DNA of 64,000 nt from JBCCQL01 sp039414355. Lineage in GTDB: Bacteria; Planctomycetota; Planctomycetia; Pirellulales; Lacipirellulaceae. A program made the position numbers and the translations under genes. Below, piece after piece: positions 15,346 to 23,511 of this stretch. The first letter of the stretch is position 1, and every line of letters starts with the position of its first letter. Where the stretch lies: the NCBI GenBank assembly GCA_039414355.1, contig JBCDJN010000004.1, positions 1 to 64,000 on the forward strand, written 5' to 3'. The notes below the pieces were generated by a model. It saw nothing but the letters and a program-made list of their open reading frames with translations, had not been told where the DNA came from and searched no databases.

Positions 15346-16581
15346 ATGCCCGGCATGTTGTTGTTTGTTGCTCTGATCGCCACGCTCAACCTCTGCGTTG
15401 GCTACGTCTTGGGGGTGCACGTTGGCGTGCTCCCGTCGCTGCCAACGCGCCGCCCTGCTGAGCCGCCCGAGCCCGCTTTCGACCTCTCGGCGGACGACGA
15501 AGACGACTTCGCCGCCGAGCCCCTGGAAGAGACGCCCCCGCCCAAGCGGAGCGCTCGGCCGGCGCCGAGCTCGGACCAGATCATGCAGAGCATGGCGGCT
15601 TTCCAGGCCCAACTCGCCCACGTTGGCTCGGAGATGCAGGCCTCAGCGGACGATGACCAGGCCTTCGGCAAGTGCGCCGATCGGCTCCAGAAGGCCAACA
15701 ACGAGTACCTCGAGCAGGCGCACCACGCGCTCGAGGAGTTCGAGGTCACCGGCGAACCGGTCGAGGGCTGCCGCGAGGTGTTGGCCGACAGCGTCAAGAA
15801 GGTGGGCGACGCTAGCGACGAGATCAACAACCTGCTGGCGGACGGGGTCCCCGACCGCGCCGGCCGCGAGAAGCTCATCGAGAAGGCCGGCAGCCTTGAG
15901 AAGGTTGTCGACGAAAGCGAGCAGCGGATGGAGAATCTGGACGAGGGGAGCGGCGCCGCCGCCCCGGCTCAGCCCGCCGAGTCGAGCAAAGAAGAACTCG
16001 ATGACGACGATGAAGACCACGACGAAGCGTCCAGCGACGACGCCCCGGCCGAGCAGTCGGCCGACGCCAGCGACGAACTCCAGCAGCTGCACGCGAGGAT
16101 CGACGCCGAGTTAGCGTCGAACTCGGCCGACTTGGTAATCGCAACCGTCCGCCTCGATACGGGCGGTCTTGCCGACTCCGCCGACCAGCAGAAGCTGATC
16201 GCCGCCATCCGCAGCATCGCCGCAGACGGGATGGAAGAGGGCCAGCAGGTCGCCAACCGCGAAGACGGAAGCCTGCTGTTCGTTATGACGGGCGATACGG
16301 TCGAGTCGGCGACTACCCGGATCGACCGTCTGCGTCAGCAGGTTGAGAAGACGACCTTTGAAGCGGGCGACGAGCAGGTCTCGACGACCGTTACCTGCGC
16401 TCTTGGGGAAGCGGTGGAGGGCGTCTCACGCGGCGAATTGCTGCAGCAGCTTGACGAGGCTCTGGGCGAGAGCGAACAGCACGGCGCCAACCGCTGCTAC
16501 CACCACGATGGGTTCTACCCGTGCCCGCTGATCCCCGAAGAGATGAACCTGTCGAAGCAAACGGTGTCGCTGGGGGTCTAG
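15346..16581 (+). CDS. Membrane-anchored protein with degenerate GGDEF-like domain
   Basis: The 411-residue product has one N-terminal transmembrane helix (LLFVALIATLNLCVGYVLGV). A helical, partly coiled cytoplasmic stretch (about residues 75-200) and a very acidic linker (EELDDDDEDHDEASSDD) follow. The C-terminal domain (about 246-387) has the layout of a diguanylate cyclase: VIATVRLD near its start, a glycine-turn, SATTRIDRLRQQVEKTTF, TTVTCALGEA, LLQQLDEALGESEQHGANRCY. The signature loop at residues 305-312 reads REDGSLLF rather than R-x-G-G-D/E-E-F, so cyclase activity is unlikely; it may bind nucleotide or act as a structural domain. ATG 15355 is an alternative start. Identification of the domain is by pattern only. 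Confidence 0.62.
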   Translation: MPGMLLFVALIATLNLCVGYVLGVHVGVLPSLPTRRPAEPPEPAFDLSADDEDDFAAEPLEETPPPKRSARPAPSSDQIMQSMAAFQAQLAHVGSEMQASADDDQAFGKCADRLQKANNEYLEQAHHALEEFEVTGEPVEGCREVLADSVKKVGDASDEINNLLADGVPDRAGREKLIEKAGSLEKVVDESEQRMENLDEGSGAAAPAQPAESSKEELDDDDEDHDEASSDDAPAEQSADASDELQQLHARIDAELASNSADLVIATVRLDTGGLADSADQQKLIAAIRSIAADGMEEGQQVANREDGSLLFVMTGDTVESATTRIDRLRQQVEKTTFEAGDEQVSTTVTCALGEAVEGVSRGELLQQLDEALGESEQHGANRCYHHDGFYPCPLIPEEMNLSKQTVSLGV

Positions 16582-16597
16582 CCGCCTGGGAGCAGGC

Positions 16598-16957
16598 CTA
16601 AGCATCGTCGGCGTCGGGCTCTCGGTGGAAGACCACGCGGTACGCCTGGTAGCCGCCGTCCATCTTGTCGGCGTACAAGCTGGCCAACTCGGCACGCAAT
16701 GCGTCAGCGGTCGGGAAACCATCCGGCTCGGCGTCGTCGTCGGTCAACTGGTCGATGTCGACCGGTTCCACCCGGTCAATCCGAATTCGCCCGACCCCCG
16801 GCGTGTAGCTCCGCTGACCTGCCCGGACCAGTCGGCGACGCCAGACCCGGATCGTTTGGGTCTTCTCACCCGAGAGAATCGCGGGCAGGAACTTGCGTTT
16901 GAAGAGCAGCACGACAAGACTCCCCGGGGCGTTCAGAACCCGAGCGAGCGTACCCAT
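16598..16957 (-). CDS. ASCH domain protein
   Basis: A 119-residue cytoplasmic protein with the ASCH fold, related to PUA domains and thought to bind RNA or act in RNA-linked processes. The family core LLFKRKFLPAILSGEKTQTIRVWR (split here as LLFKRKFLPAIL and SGEKTQTIRVWR) is followed by VRAGQ, the PGVGRIRIDRVEPV strand and LYADKMDGGYQAYRVVFHRE at the end. It is single-domain and complete. It sits between the convergent GGDEF-like gene, 17 bases beyond its stop, and the tRNA-Gly gene, which diverges from it. The ATG at 16957 has no strong RBS, so ATG/GTG alternatives a few codons inside are possible. The specific function is unknown. Confidence 0.75.
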   Translation of the reverse strand: MGTLARVLNAPGSLVVLLFKRKFLPAILSGEKTQTIRVWRRRLVRAGQRSYTPGVGRIRIDRVEPVDIDQLTDDDAEPDGFPTADALRAELASLYADKMDGGYQAYRVVFHREPDADDA

Positions 16958-16982
16958 CTTTACCGGGGGGCGAAATCACCCC

Positions 16983-17010
16983 TTGCAGGGGGCCAAACAG
17001 ATTTTATACT
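16983..17010 (+). promoter_or_regulatory. Candidate promoter for tRNA-Gly
   Basis: TTGCAG (16983-16988) is followed after 16 bases by TATACT (17005-17010, five of six -10 matches). Transcription would begin near 17017, about 25 bases before the tRNA. It lies in an AT-rich patch that contrasts with the surrounding GC-rich DNA. Confidence 0.5.
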
Positions 17011-17042
17011 TTTGCGTCGCGATTGAAGGAAATCGCCTACGT

Positions 17043-17115
17043 GCGGCTGTAGCTCAGTTGGTAGAGCATCACGTTGCCAACGTGATTGTCGTCGGTTCGA
17101 ATCCGATCAGCCGCT
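17043..17115 (+). tRNA. tRNA-Gly (GCC anticodon)
   Basis: The 73-nt sequence folds as a complete cloverleaf. The acceptor stem is GCGGCTG/CAGCCGC, the D arm GCTC/GAGC and the anticodon stem TCACG/CGTGA with loop TTGCCAA, giving anticodon GCC. The T arm has loop TTCGAAT, and the discriminator is T. No CCA is encoded, so it must be added by the CCA-adding enzyme. It lies upstream of tig. Confidence 0.95.
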
Positions 17116-17326
17116 CTTCTTGGCGACCTCCCTGGTTCACTCCCAGGCGGCCGTCAGCGGAGAGACTACCGAGCGCTCTGATCTAGAATCCACCCGCGCC
17201 CGCGGCTCCCCCTTGGAGCGGCGGGCTGATTTGTTTCTAAAGGCGTGCGGAAGACGCAGGGGCGACACCGGCGAGTGCCCGGCGCCGCCCCCTCGACCGC
17301 CCCCAAACTGAGTCTGGAAAGCCGCC

Positions 17327-18847
17327 ATGCCACCTGCCGACGACCCCAACATCGACAACGACCCGGTCGACTCGCCCGAGACGGATGTCGCCGTCGAAAC
17401 CGAGGGCGAGGGCGAGCCGGCTCGCCTGGACCTGATCGTCGATATCCAGAGCCCCAGCGCGTGCGAACGCCATGTCGTGGTGACCGTTTCCCGGGCGGAC
17501 ATCGACCGGTACTTCGACGACGCCTATGGCGGCATGGTTGACGAGGCCCAGGTTCCGGGCTTCCGCCAGGGCAAGGCGCCGCGGCCGCTAGTTGAAAAGC
17601 GGTTCAAGAAGGAAGCCTCTGAGCAGGTCAAGAGCTCGCTGCTCATGGACAGCCTGACCCAAATCAGCGAGGAGAGCGAGTTCGCCGCGATCAGCGAGCC
17701 CGACCTGAACCTCGACGCGGTCGAGGTGCCGGATACGGGCCCGATGACGTTTGAGTTTGATATCGAGGTCCGCCCCGAGTTCGACCTGCCGAAGTGGAAG
17801 GGCCTGAAGATCGAGCGGCCCGTTCGGGAGTTCACCGATGAGGACATCGACAAAGAGGTCGAGCAGATGCTCGCCCGGTACGGCCAACTGGCGCCGGTCG
17901 AGGAGCCGGTCGCCGCGGGCGACTACGTTACGCTGGGCATCAAGGTCACAAGCGGCGACGCCCTTGTCGCCGAACACCAGGAGGTTGTTGCCCGAGTCCG
18001 CGGCGAACTGAGCTTTGTCGACGGCGCCCTGCAGGGCTTCGATGAGCTGGTCGCCGGCGCCGAGCCGGGCGACAAACGCCAAGCGAAGACCGAGCTAACG
18101 GGCGACGCCCCCAACCCCGATGTTCGCGGCGCCGAGGTCGACCTCGACCTCGAAGTGCTTGACGTGAAGCGGCTCAGGCTGCCCGAGCTCAACGAGGAGT
18201 TCCTCGACGAGCTGGGCAACTTTGAGTCCGTTGACGCCCTGCGAGACGCGGTGAAGCAGAATCTTCAGCGGCAGCTCGAGTATGAGCAGCAGCAGCAGTA
18301 CCGGCAGCAAATCACGTCGCTGCTCACCGAGTCGGCCACCTGGGAGCTGCCGCCCGGGCTGCTCAAACGCCAGAGTGTCCGCGAGGTGGAGCGGGCGGTC
18401 ATGGAACTCCGCCGCAGCGGCTTCAGCGAAGCCGAGATCCGCGCCCGCGAAAACGTGCTGCGGCAAAACAGCGCCGAGTCGACCGCAACGGCGCTCAAGG
18501 AGCACTTCATCCTCGAACGGATCGCCGAAGACGAGGAGCTGGACGTGGAGGAAGGGGACTACGAGAAGGAGATCTTCCTCATGTCCATGCAGAGCGGCGA
18601 ATCGCCACGCCGAGTCCGGGCTCAGCTCGAGAAGCGTGGGCTGATGGACGTGCTGCGGAACCAGATCGTCGAGCGCAAGGTCCTGGAGCTCGTGCAATCG
18701 GAAGCCAAGTTCCAAGACAAGCCGTACGAGCAGAAGCAATCGGACGTTGAAGCCGTGAACATCGCCCTGGGCGGCGGGGGCGAGAGCGCCATCCCCGAGG
18801 CCATCGATGAGCAGGCAGACGACGCCGAAGCGGCGGCCGAGGAGTAG
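17327..18847 (+). CDS. tig: Trigger factor
   Basis: Trigger factor is the ribosome-bound chaperone and peptidyl-prolyl isomerase that meets nascent chains at the exit tunnel. The 506-residue product has an extra acidic N-terminus (about 40 residues). The ribosome-docking domain follows with the signature GFRQGKAP (78-85), then an FKBP-type PPIase domain (about 200-285, from VAAGDYVTLGIKV) and the helical C-terminal chaperone domain with long Glu/Gln-rich helices. The C-terminal tail is acidic. It is longer than the typical 430-460 residues because of the two tails. The next genes are two clpP paralogues, matching the common tig-clpP order, but clpX does not follow. Start at ATG 17327. Confidence 0.95.
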   Translation: MPPADDPNIDNDPVDSPETDVAVETEGEGEPARLDLIVDIQSPSACERHVVVTVSRADIDRYFDDAYGGMVDEAQVPGFRQGKAPRPLVEKRFKKEASEQVKSSLLMDSLTQISEESEFAAISEPDLNLDAVEVPDTGPMTFEFDIEVRPEFDLPKWKGLKIERPVREFTDEDIDKEVEQMLARYGQLAPVEEPVAAGDYVTLGIKVTSGDALVAEHQEVVARVRGELSFVDGALQGFDELVAGAEPGDKRQAKTELTGDAPNPDVRGAEVDLDLEVLDVKRLRLPELNEEFLDELGNFESVDALRDAVKQNLQRQLEYEQQQQYRQQITSLLTESATWELPPGLLKRQSVREVERAVMELRRSGFSEAEIRARENVLRQNSAESTATALKEHFILERIAEDEELDVEEGDYEKEIFLMSMQSGESPRRVRAQLEKRGLMDVLRNQIVERKVLELVQSEAKFQDKPYEQKQSDVEAVNIALGGGGESAIPEAIDEQADDAEAAAEE

Positions 18848-18961
18848 ACCGCCGGCGACGGCTCGAAGCTGGCCCTCCGGGGCGCCGGGCCGATAATGGC
18901 TAGACGAGACGAACGCCCAACAACGCTGGCTCATCGCCAGCGCCATCAAGAAGGAGCTGCC

Positions 18962-19621
18962 ATGTTCGACCCCTCCCCGCTCGCCGACGCGGGCTCGCCG
19001 CTGGGTCCCCTCGCCGAGGCCACCGCTCCGCGGCTGGCGACCGCGTACCAGCGTCAGCGGCAGATGACCCTTGGCGATCTGCTGCTTGAGAACCGCGTGA
19101 TCTTCCTGCAGGGTGAGATCTACGACGGCAACGCCAACGAACTGGTCATGAAGCTGCTGTACCTGCAGAGCGAGAACCGCCGCAAAGACATCCACTTCTA
19201 CATCAATTCGCCCGGTGGCAGCGTCACGTCCACCATGGCCATATACGACACCATGCAAGTGGTAACCTGCCCGGTGGCCACCTACTGCGTCGGCCTCGCC
19301 GCGAGCGGCGGCGCCGTGCTGCTGGCAGGCGGCACCAAGGGCAAACGGTTCGCCCTGAAGCACTCCAAGGTGATGATCCACCAGCCGCACGGCGGCGTCG
19401 GCGGCCAGGTGTCCGACATCGAGATACAGGCCAACGAGATCATTAAGACCCGCGCCGTGCTCAATCAGGTGCTGGCAGACCACACCGGCAAGAGCGTCGA
19501 CGAGATCGCCGACGCCGTGGACCGCGACTACTACCTCGACGCCGAGGAGGCCAAGAACTTCGGCTTGGTCGATGAGATCATGCTCACACCGCCGGGATCC
19601 GAAGACGAGGACGACGACTGA
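18962..19621 (+). CDS. clpP: ATP-dependent Clp protease proteolytic subunit, first paralogue
   Basis: ClpP forms the tetradecameric proteolytic chamber fed by Clp ATPases. The 219-residue product has Ser115, His140 and Asp189 as the predicted triad. The serine context is AASGGAVLL, where most ClpPs have ASMGA. Other family blocks are intact: INSPGGSVTSTMAIYDTM, MIHQPHGG and DRDYYLDAEEAKNFGLVD. The N-terminus (residues 1-35) is longer than in E. coli and may be a propeptide. The ATG at 18962 is supported by AAGGAG seven bases upstream; an in-frame ATG at 18896 would add 22 residues. It is the first of two tandem clpP genes after tig. A heteromeric ClpP1P2 chamber is inferred. Confidence 0.93.
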   Translation: MFDPSPLADAGSPLGPLAEATAPRLATAYQRQRQMTLGDLLLENRVIFLQGEIYDGNANELVMKLLYLQSENRRKDIHFYINSPGGSVTSTMAIYDTMQVVTCPVATYCVGLAASGGAVLLAGGTKGKRFALKHSKVMIHQPHGGVGGQVSDIEIQANEIIKTRAVLNQVLADHTGKSVDEIADAVDRDYYLDAEEAKNFGLVDEIMLTPPGSEDEDDD

Positions 19622-19751
19622 CGAGTCGCGGCGATCAGCACGGGCGTGGGGCGTTCGGTCCACCGCTTGCTGCCACTTGCCACCAGCACTTGCCACGCCC
19701 CCACGAACAAACGCCGCTCTGGTTAGCGGCTCCATCCACGGACGATTCCCT

Positions 19752-20339
19752 ATGCCTTTAATCCCTTACGTTGTTGAGAAGTCCGGCCGCGAAGAGCGGG
19801 CGATGGACATCTACAGCCGGCTGCTTGTCGACCGGATTGTGATCCTCGGCTCGGCGATCAACGACGAGGTGGCGAACAACATCGTCGCCCAGTTGTTGTT
19901 CCTGCAGTCAGACGACGCCAAGAGCGACATCAATCTGTACATCAACTCGCCCGGCGGCAGTGTCACCGCCGGCATGGCGATCTACGACACGATGCAGTTC
20001 GTCACCTGCGACGTGGCGACTTACTGCCTGGGCCAGTGCGCGAGCATGGGCGCCGTGCTGCTGGCGGCGGGCGCCGAGGGCAAGCGTCACGCCCTGCCCA
20101 ACAGCCGGATCATGATCCACCAGCCGCTAGCCGGCATGGAGGGCACCGCCGAAGACATCATGATCCACGCCGAGGAGTACAAGAAGACCAAGACGAAGCT
20201 CAACCGCATCCTCGCCAACCACACTGGCAAGACGCTCGAAGAACTCGAGCGGGACACCAACCGCGACAACTTCATGAGCGCCGAAGAAGCCGCCGAGTAC
20301 CGGCTGGTGGATAAGATCGTTGAGAACATGGCGGGGTGA
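19752..20339 (+). CDS. clpP: ATP-dependent Clp protease proteolytic subunit, second paralogue
   Basis: This canonical-looking ClpP is 195 residues, with Ser98 in QCASMGAVLL, His123 in MIHQPLAG and Asp172 in NRDNFMSAEEA. INSPGGSVTAGMAIYDTM is the substrate-groove block. The N-terminus (MPLIPYVVEKSGREERAMDIYSRLL) is the usual axial-loop region. It lies 130 bases after the first clpP. The two paralogues differ at the residue next to the catalytic serine (Met here, Gly in the other), suggesting specialised subunits. ATG 19752 is chosen from the conserved N-terminus; the upstream in-frame extension is not family-like. The Clp ATPase partner is not in this window. Confidence 0.96.
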   Translation: MPLIPYVVEKSGREERAMDIYSRLLVDRIVILGSAINDEVANNIVAQLLFLQSDDAKSDINLYINSPGGSVTAGMAIYDTMQFVTCDVATYCLGQCASMGAVLLAAGAEGKRHALPNSRIMIHQPLAGMEGTAEDIMIHAEEYKKTKTKLNRILANHTGKTLEELERDTNRDNFMSAEEAAEYRLVDKIVENMAG

Positions 20340-20357
20340 GCGAGAAGGGACTGACAG

Positions 20358-20783
20358 GTGGCGGTCCGTTTGCCCGAGCAGCCGAATGTTTACCCTCGAT
20401 GGGCCGCCGACGTAATGGCGTGCCTTGAAGTCGAACCCCATTTCGAGCCCCTGTGTGCTGAAGGCTGCTGTGGAACGCTGCGTTACTGCGTCGAAGAACG
20501 CGACGTTGCCTTGTCGCTATCCATCAGCCTCTGCCTTACAGCCGTTGGGATAACGCTCGTCCCTCCCGCTGCGAGTGAGACAGTTTGGGCGTCGTTATCG
20601 CTCGTCAACGTGGGATCGGTTCGGCGATTCCACCAGCGGGATTCCAACGTCGATTGGCTAGAGTTCAGTCGGAGTAGCGATCCGAACGCAGAGAGCAACT
20701 TCACCGACATGGTCGTCGTATCTCGCCGACCAAGCCTAAAGGTAGGGATGGGCGTTGCTCAGCAGACGACGCAGTCGCATTGA
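20358..20783 (+). CDS. Hypothetical protein, doubtful
   Basis: An open frame of 141 codons from GTG 20358 (or 122 from ATG 20415) directly follows clpP. The product has a hydrophobic centre (VALSLSISLCLTAVGITLV) but matches no family I know. Codon third positions are less GC-biased than in neighbouring genes. No clear RBS precedes either start. It may be a real small lineage-specific gene or a chance frame in the gap before the lipoprotein gene. Confidence 0.3.
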   Translation: MAVRLPEQPNVYPRWAADVMACLEVEPHFEPLCAEGCCGTLRYCVEERDVALSLSISLCLTAVGITLVPPAASETVWASLSLVNVGSVRRFHQRDSNVDWLEFSRSSDPNAESNFTDMVVVSRRPSLKVGMGVAQQTTQSH

Positions 20784-20816
20784 CCGCCCGCGGCCAATCC
20801 ACTATTGCCCGCCTTC

Positions 20817-22091
20817 ATGTCGGGCCGTTCTACAAATCCGCCGCGTGCTGGCGCCAGCATCAGACTAAGCCACTGGTGCTGCCTCCTGCCTTCCGCCTTC
20901 TGCCTGCTCCTCGTGGCCGGCTGCAATACCGGGCCGCAGATGCAGCGGGACCTGTACAACCGCGAGCTGCGGATTCAGGAAGACGAGATATACCGGCTTG
21001 AGGAGTGCCTGGAGGAGTGCCACGCCGTCATCCGGCAGATGCGAAAAGAGAACGCCGACCTGCGGATGCAGACCGACGCCGGCGTCGCTAGCGGGACCGT
21101 GCTGCGGGCCGAGCCAATCGATCCCGGCCGCCGCGATTCGAAGCCGGACGACGACGACGAGCGGAGCCTGCTCGACAGCGGCGACTGGTCGCCGGAACGC
21201 CCCGCGCCCGAGCCGCCGGCGGAGCGGCCGCCGGTGGAGGACGCCCCGGAGATTGAGCTGCCCACCATCGACGGCGGCCAGCCCGCCGAGGCGCCGCCCT
21301 TCAGCCCGACGCCGTCGAGCGCCCCTGCAGAGACGCTGCCGGGCATTGATGTGCCGACGGGGCCGGAGTCGCTGGCGCCGCCGGTGAACGACCCACCGGT
21401 GCCGCTGCCGGGCGCCGAGCCGGGCGGGCTGCCCGAGGCGCCGCCATTCAGCAACGCGGGGCCGGTCGCTTCGAAACTGGTTGCTAAGTGCCGACCCGGC
21501 GTGATCGAAGCGGACGGCGGACCGACCATGGTCATCACCGCCCAGCCGCTGGACCCCAGCGGTGAGCCGATCGAGTTCGCCGGCGCCGCGGGCGTGCTGC
21601 TCCGCAACCCGGCCGCCCCGCCCGCCAAGCGGGTCATCGCCCAGTGGGACTACACGGCCGACGAACTCGCCGCCGCGTGGGTCGGCCCCGTCGACGACCG
21701 CAAGCTCGTGCTGCACGTCGTCGCGCCCCCGTCGACGCCGTTTAATCGCCCGCTCGATGTCTGGGTCCGCTTGCTCGACGCCGCCGGCGCCCAACTGCTG
21801 GCCCGCGCGACCATCGAGAAGGCCCAGTCCGCCGTCGCCAGCGGTATACCGAGCGACGCCAGCGACGACGACGATCCGCCCCCGCCGATGCTCGCGGAGC
21901 TGAAGCGGAGCCGCGTTGTGTTGGCGTCGGCGGAAGATTTTGTCGCCGACGAGGAGTCTGCCGAGCAACCGGCTATGGATAGCGAACCGAGCGATCTCGA
22001 GTGGCAAGCCCTCGGCGGCGCCGGCGCAACCGAAGAGCCTGAGCCCGCCACCGCCGAACGCGGATGGACGAGGCGAGCGACCACGTCGTAG
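20817..22091 (+). CDS. Lipoprotein with N-terminal helix and Pro-rich linker
   Basis: No family assigned. The 424-residue product has a lipoprotein signal with lipobox LVAGC (Cys36), so it should be anchored in the envelope. A predicted helix or coiled coil follows (about residues 40-85, rich in Glu/Arg with cysteines in EECLEECHAVI). A long Pro/Glu-rich linker (about 95-220) leads into a compact domain (about 222-350, containing VITAQPLDPSGEPIEFAGAAG and DVWVRLLDAAGAQLLARATIEKA) that looks like a beta-sandwich. The C-terminus is acidic and disordered. ATG 20817 is the only ATG that keeps the signal peptide. It converges on gap with a shared hairpin between. Confidence 0.7.
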   Translation: MSGRSTNPPRAGASIRLSHWCCLLPSAFCLLLVAGCNTGPQMQRDLYNRELRIQEDEIYRLEECLEECHAVIRQMRKENADLRMQTDAGVASGTVLRAEPIDPGRRDSKPDDDDERSLLDSGDWSPERPAPEPPAERPPVEDAPEIELPTIDGGQPAEAPPFSPTPSSAPAETLPGIDVPTGPESLAPPVNDPPVPLPGAEPGGLPEAPPFSNAGPVASKLVAKCRPGVIEADGGPTMVITAQPLDPSGEPIEFAGAAGVLLRNPAAPPAKRVIAQWDYTADELAAAWVGPVDDRKLVLHVVAPPSTPFNRPLDVWVRLLDAAGAQLLARATIEKAQSAVASGIPSDASDDDDPPPPMLAELKRSRVVLASAEDFVADEESAEQPAMDSEPSDLEWQALGGAGATEEPEPATAERGWTRRATTS

Positions 22092-22126
22092 GCCGAGGCA
22101 AGACGCGGCAATCAGCGGTGCAAAGA

Positions 22127-22158
22127 AGAAGCCCCGGCCGAGATCGGCCGGGGCTTCT
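22127..22158. terminator. Bidirectional hairpin terminator between convergent genes
   Basis: A perfect 14-bp stem (22127-22140 with 22145-22158, loop AGAT) lies between the converging lipoprotein and gap genes. On the minus strand it is followed by TTCTTTG, on the plus strand by GTCTCTC. It therefore probably ends gap more efficiently but can serve both. Confidence 0.75.
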
Positions 22159-22189
22159 GTCTCTCGATATCTGCTGTACTGGCCACGCT

Positions 22190-23209
22190 CTACATGCCGC
22201 CGAGCTTCGCACACAGGTCAGCGGTGCGGCTGCTGTAGCCCCACTCATTGTCGTACCAGCTCACAACCTTGAAGAAGTTGTCGCCCATGGCGGTGGTCCA
22301 GGGGCCGGCGAAGATCGAGCTGTGCGGGTCGCCAACGATGTCGGTCGATACGATCGGGTCCTCGGTGTAGGCGAGGATGCCCTTGAGCGGGCCCTCGGAG
22401 GCCGCCTTCATCGCGTCGTTGATGCCGCTAACGCTGGCGGCCTTCGAAAGGTTGACCGTCAGGTCGACCACCGAGCCCGTAACCACCGGCACCCGCATGG
22501 CGTAGCCGGTGAGCTTGCCCTGCAGTTCGGGAATGACCAAGCCGACGGCCTTCGCGGCGCCGGTGGTGGTGGGGATGATGTTCATCGCTGCGGCACGGGC
22601 CCGGTACGGGTCCTTGTGCGGCAGGTCCTGCACGTTCTGGTCGTTCGTGTAGGCGTGGATCGTGGTCATCAGGCCACTGTCGATGCCGAACGAATCCTGC
22701 AGCACCTTGGCGACCGGCGCCAGGCAGTTGGTGGTGCAGCTCGCGTTCGAGACGTACTTCATGTCGGCGGTCAACTCGCTGTCGTTGACGCCGAGCACGC
22801 AAGTGAGGTCCGCCCCGTCCTTAGCCGGCTGGCTGAGCACCACCTTCTTGGCGCCCGCCTCCACGTGCGTGTCGTAACCCGGCTTGCCGCCGCCGCTCTT
22901 CGACGCGAAGACGCCGGTCGATTCAATCACAATGTCTACACCCAGATCGCCCCAGGGGCACTCGGCCGGGTTGCGGATGGCGGTCGCCTTGATCTTCTTG
23001 CCGTTGACGATCAGGTTCTCGTCGTCGAAGTCGACCGTGCCGGGGAAGCGGCCGTGGGTGCTGTCGTACTTCAGCAGCGTCGACAGCATCTTGTTGTCGG
23101 TGAGGTCGTTAATGGCGACGACCTCGAATTCGCTCGACCGCTCGGTCAGTTGGCGAAAGGTCAAGCGGCCGATTCGGCCGAACCCGTTGATGGCGACTTT
23201 GATGGCCAC
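22190..23209 (-). CDS. gap: Glyceraldehyde-3-phosphate dehydrogenase, type I
   Basis: This glycolytic enzyme oxidises glyceraldehyde-3-phosphate to 1,3-bisphosphoglycerate using NAD. The 339-residue product has the Rossmann motif NGFGRIGR (8-15), VAINDLTD with the acidic residue expected for NAD preference, and the catalytic Cys158 in SNASCTTNCLAP. HAYTNDQNVQDLPHKD and the C-terminal WYDNEWGYSSR are present. A short insert (GGGKPGYDTHVEAG) sits where most enzymes have a tighter loop. The GTG at 23209 is chosen because the protein begins in register with the family (VAIKVAINGFGR) and TGGAG lies about ten bases upstream. It is monocistronic, with a shared terminator downstream. Confidence 0.96.
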   Translation of the reverse strand: MAIKVAINGFGRIGRLTFRQLTERSSEFEVVAINDLTDNKMLSTLLKYDSTHGRFPGTVDFDDENLIVNGKKIKATAIRNPAECPWGDLGVDIVIESTGVFASKSGGGKPGYDTHVEAGAKKVVLSQPAKDGADLTCVLGVNDSELTADMKYVSNASCTTNCLAPVAKVLQDSFGIDSGLMTTIHAYTNDQNVQDLPHKDPYRARAAAMNIIPTTTGAAKAVGLVIPELQGKLTGYAMRVPVVTGSVVDLTVNLSKAASVSGINDAMKAASEGPLKGILAYTEDPIVSTDIVGDPHSSIFAGPWTTAMGDNFFKVVSWYDNEWGYSSRTADLCAKLGGM

Positions 23210-23511
23210 AGTCGTAGTTCTCCAGTGCGTTGACAGGTAGCGGCGGCGGCCGGGACAGAGGATCGCGGCACGCGGCGAGGCGGATATGCCTGGCCGTGAG
23301 TATACCGCCGCCCTGCCGGCCCTCAACCACCGCCACGTGGGCTGGCGGTCGATTTGAGCCACGTCGCGTGCGGATCGGCGGCCCTTGGGCCCGAGCTTTG
23401 CCCGGCGCCGGCGCCCGAACTAGATTGGAGCGAGACGTCGGCAGAGGCCAATCGGGTCCGCCGACCGAGCCCAACCAGCCTCTCCTGCGCGAATCCCCGA
23501 AGACGCCGTCG
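23210..23511. other. Intergenic region between gap and the sulfotransferase remnant
   Basis: These 302 bases separate divergent units and should contain the gap promoter. Apart from the GGAG before the gap GTG I see no clear promoter pair, RNA gene or repeat. Confidence 0.4.

Noticed and set aside
18095..19735. Long leftward open frame of 546 codons opposite tig and clpP
   Set aside because: It is antisense to clearly conserved trigger factor and ClpP; long antisense frames are common in GC-rich DNA.
22127..22158. Riboswitch or RNA element near gap
   Set aside because: A plain long-stem hairpin between convergent genes, best explained as a terminator.
20865..22214. Leftward open frame of 449 codons opposite the lipoprotein gene
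   Set aside because: Repetitive Arg/Gly-rich shadow; the plus-strand lipobox and helix are more convincing.
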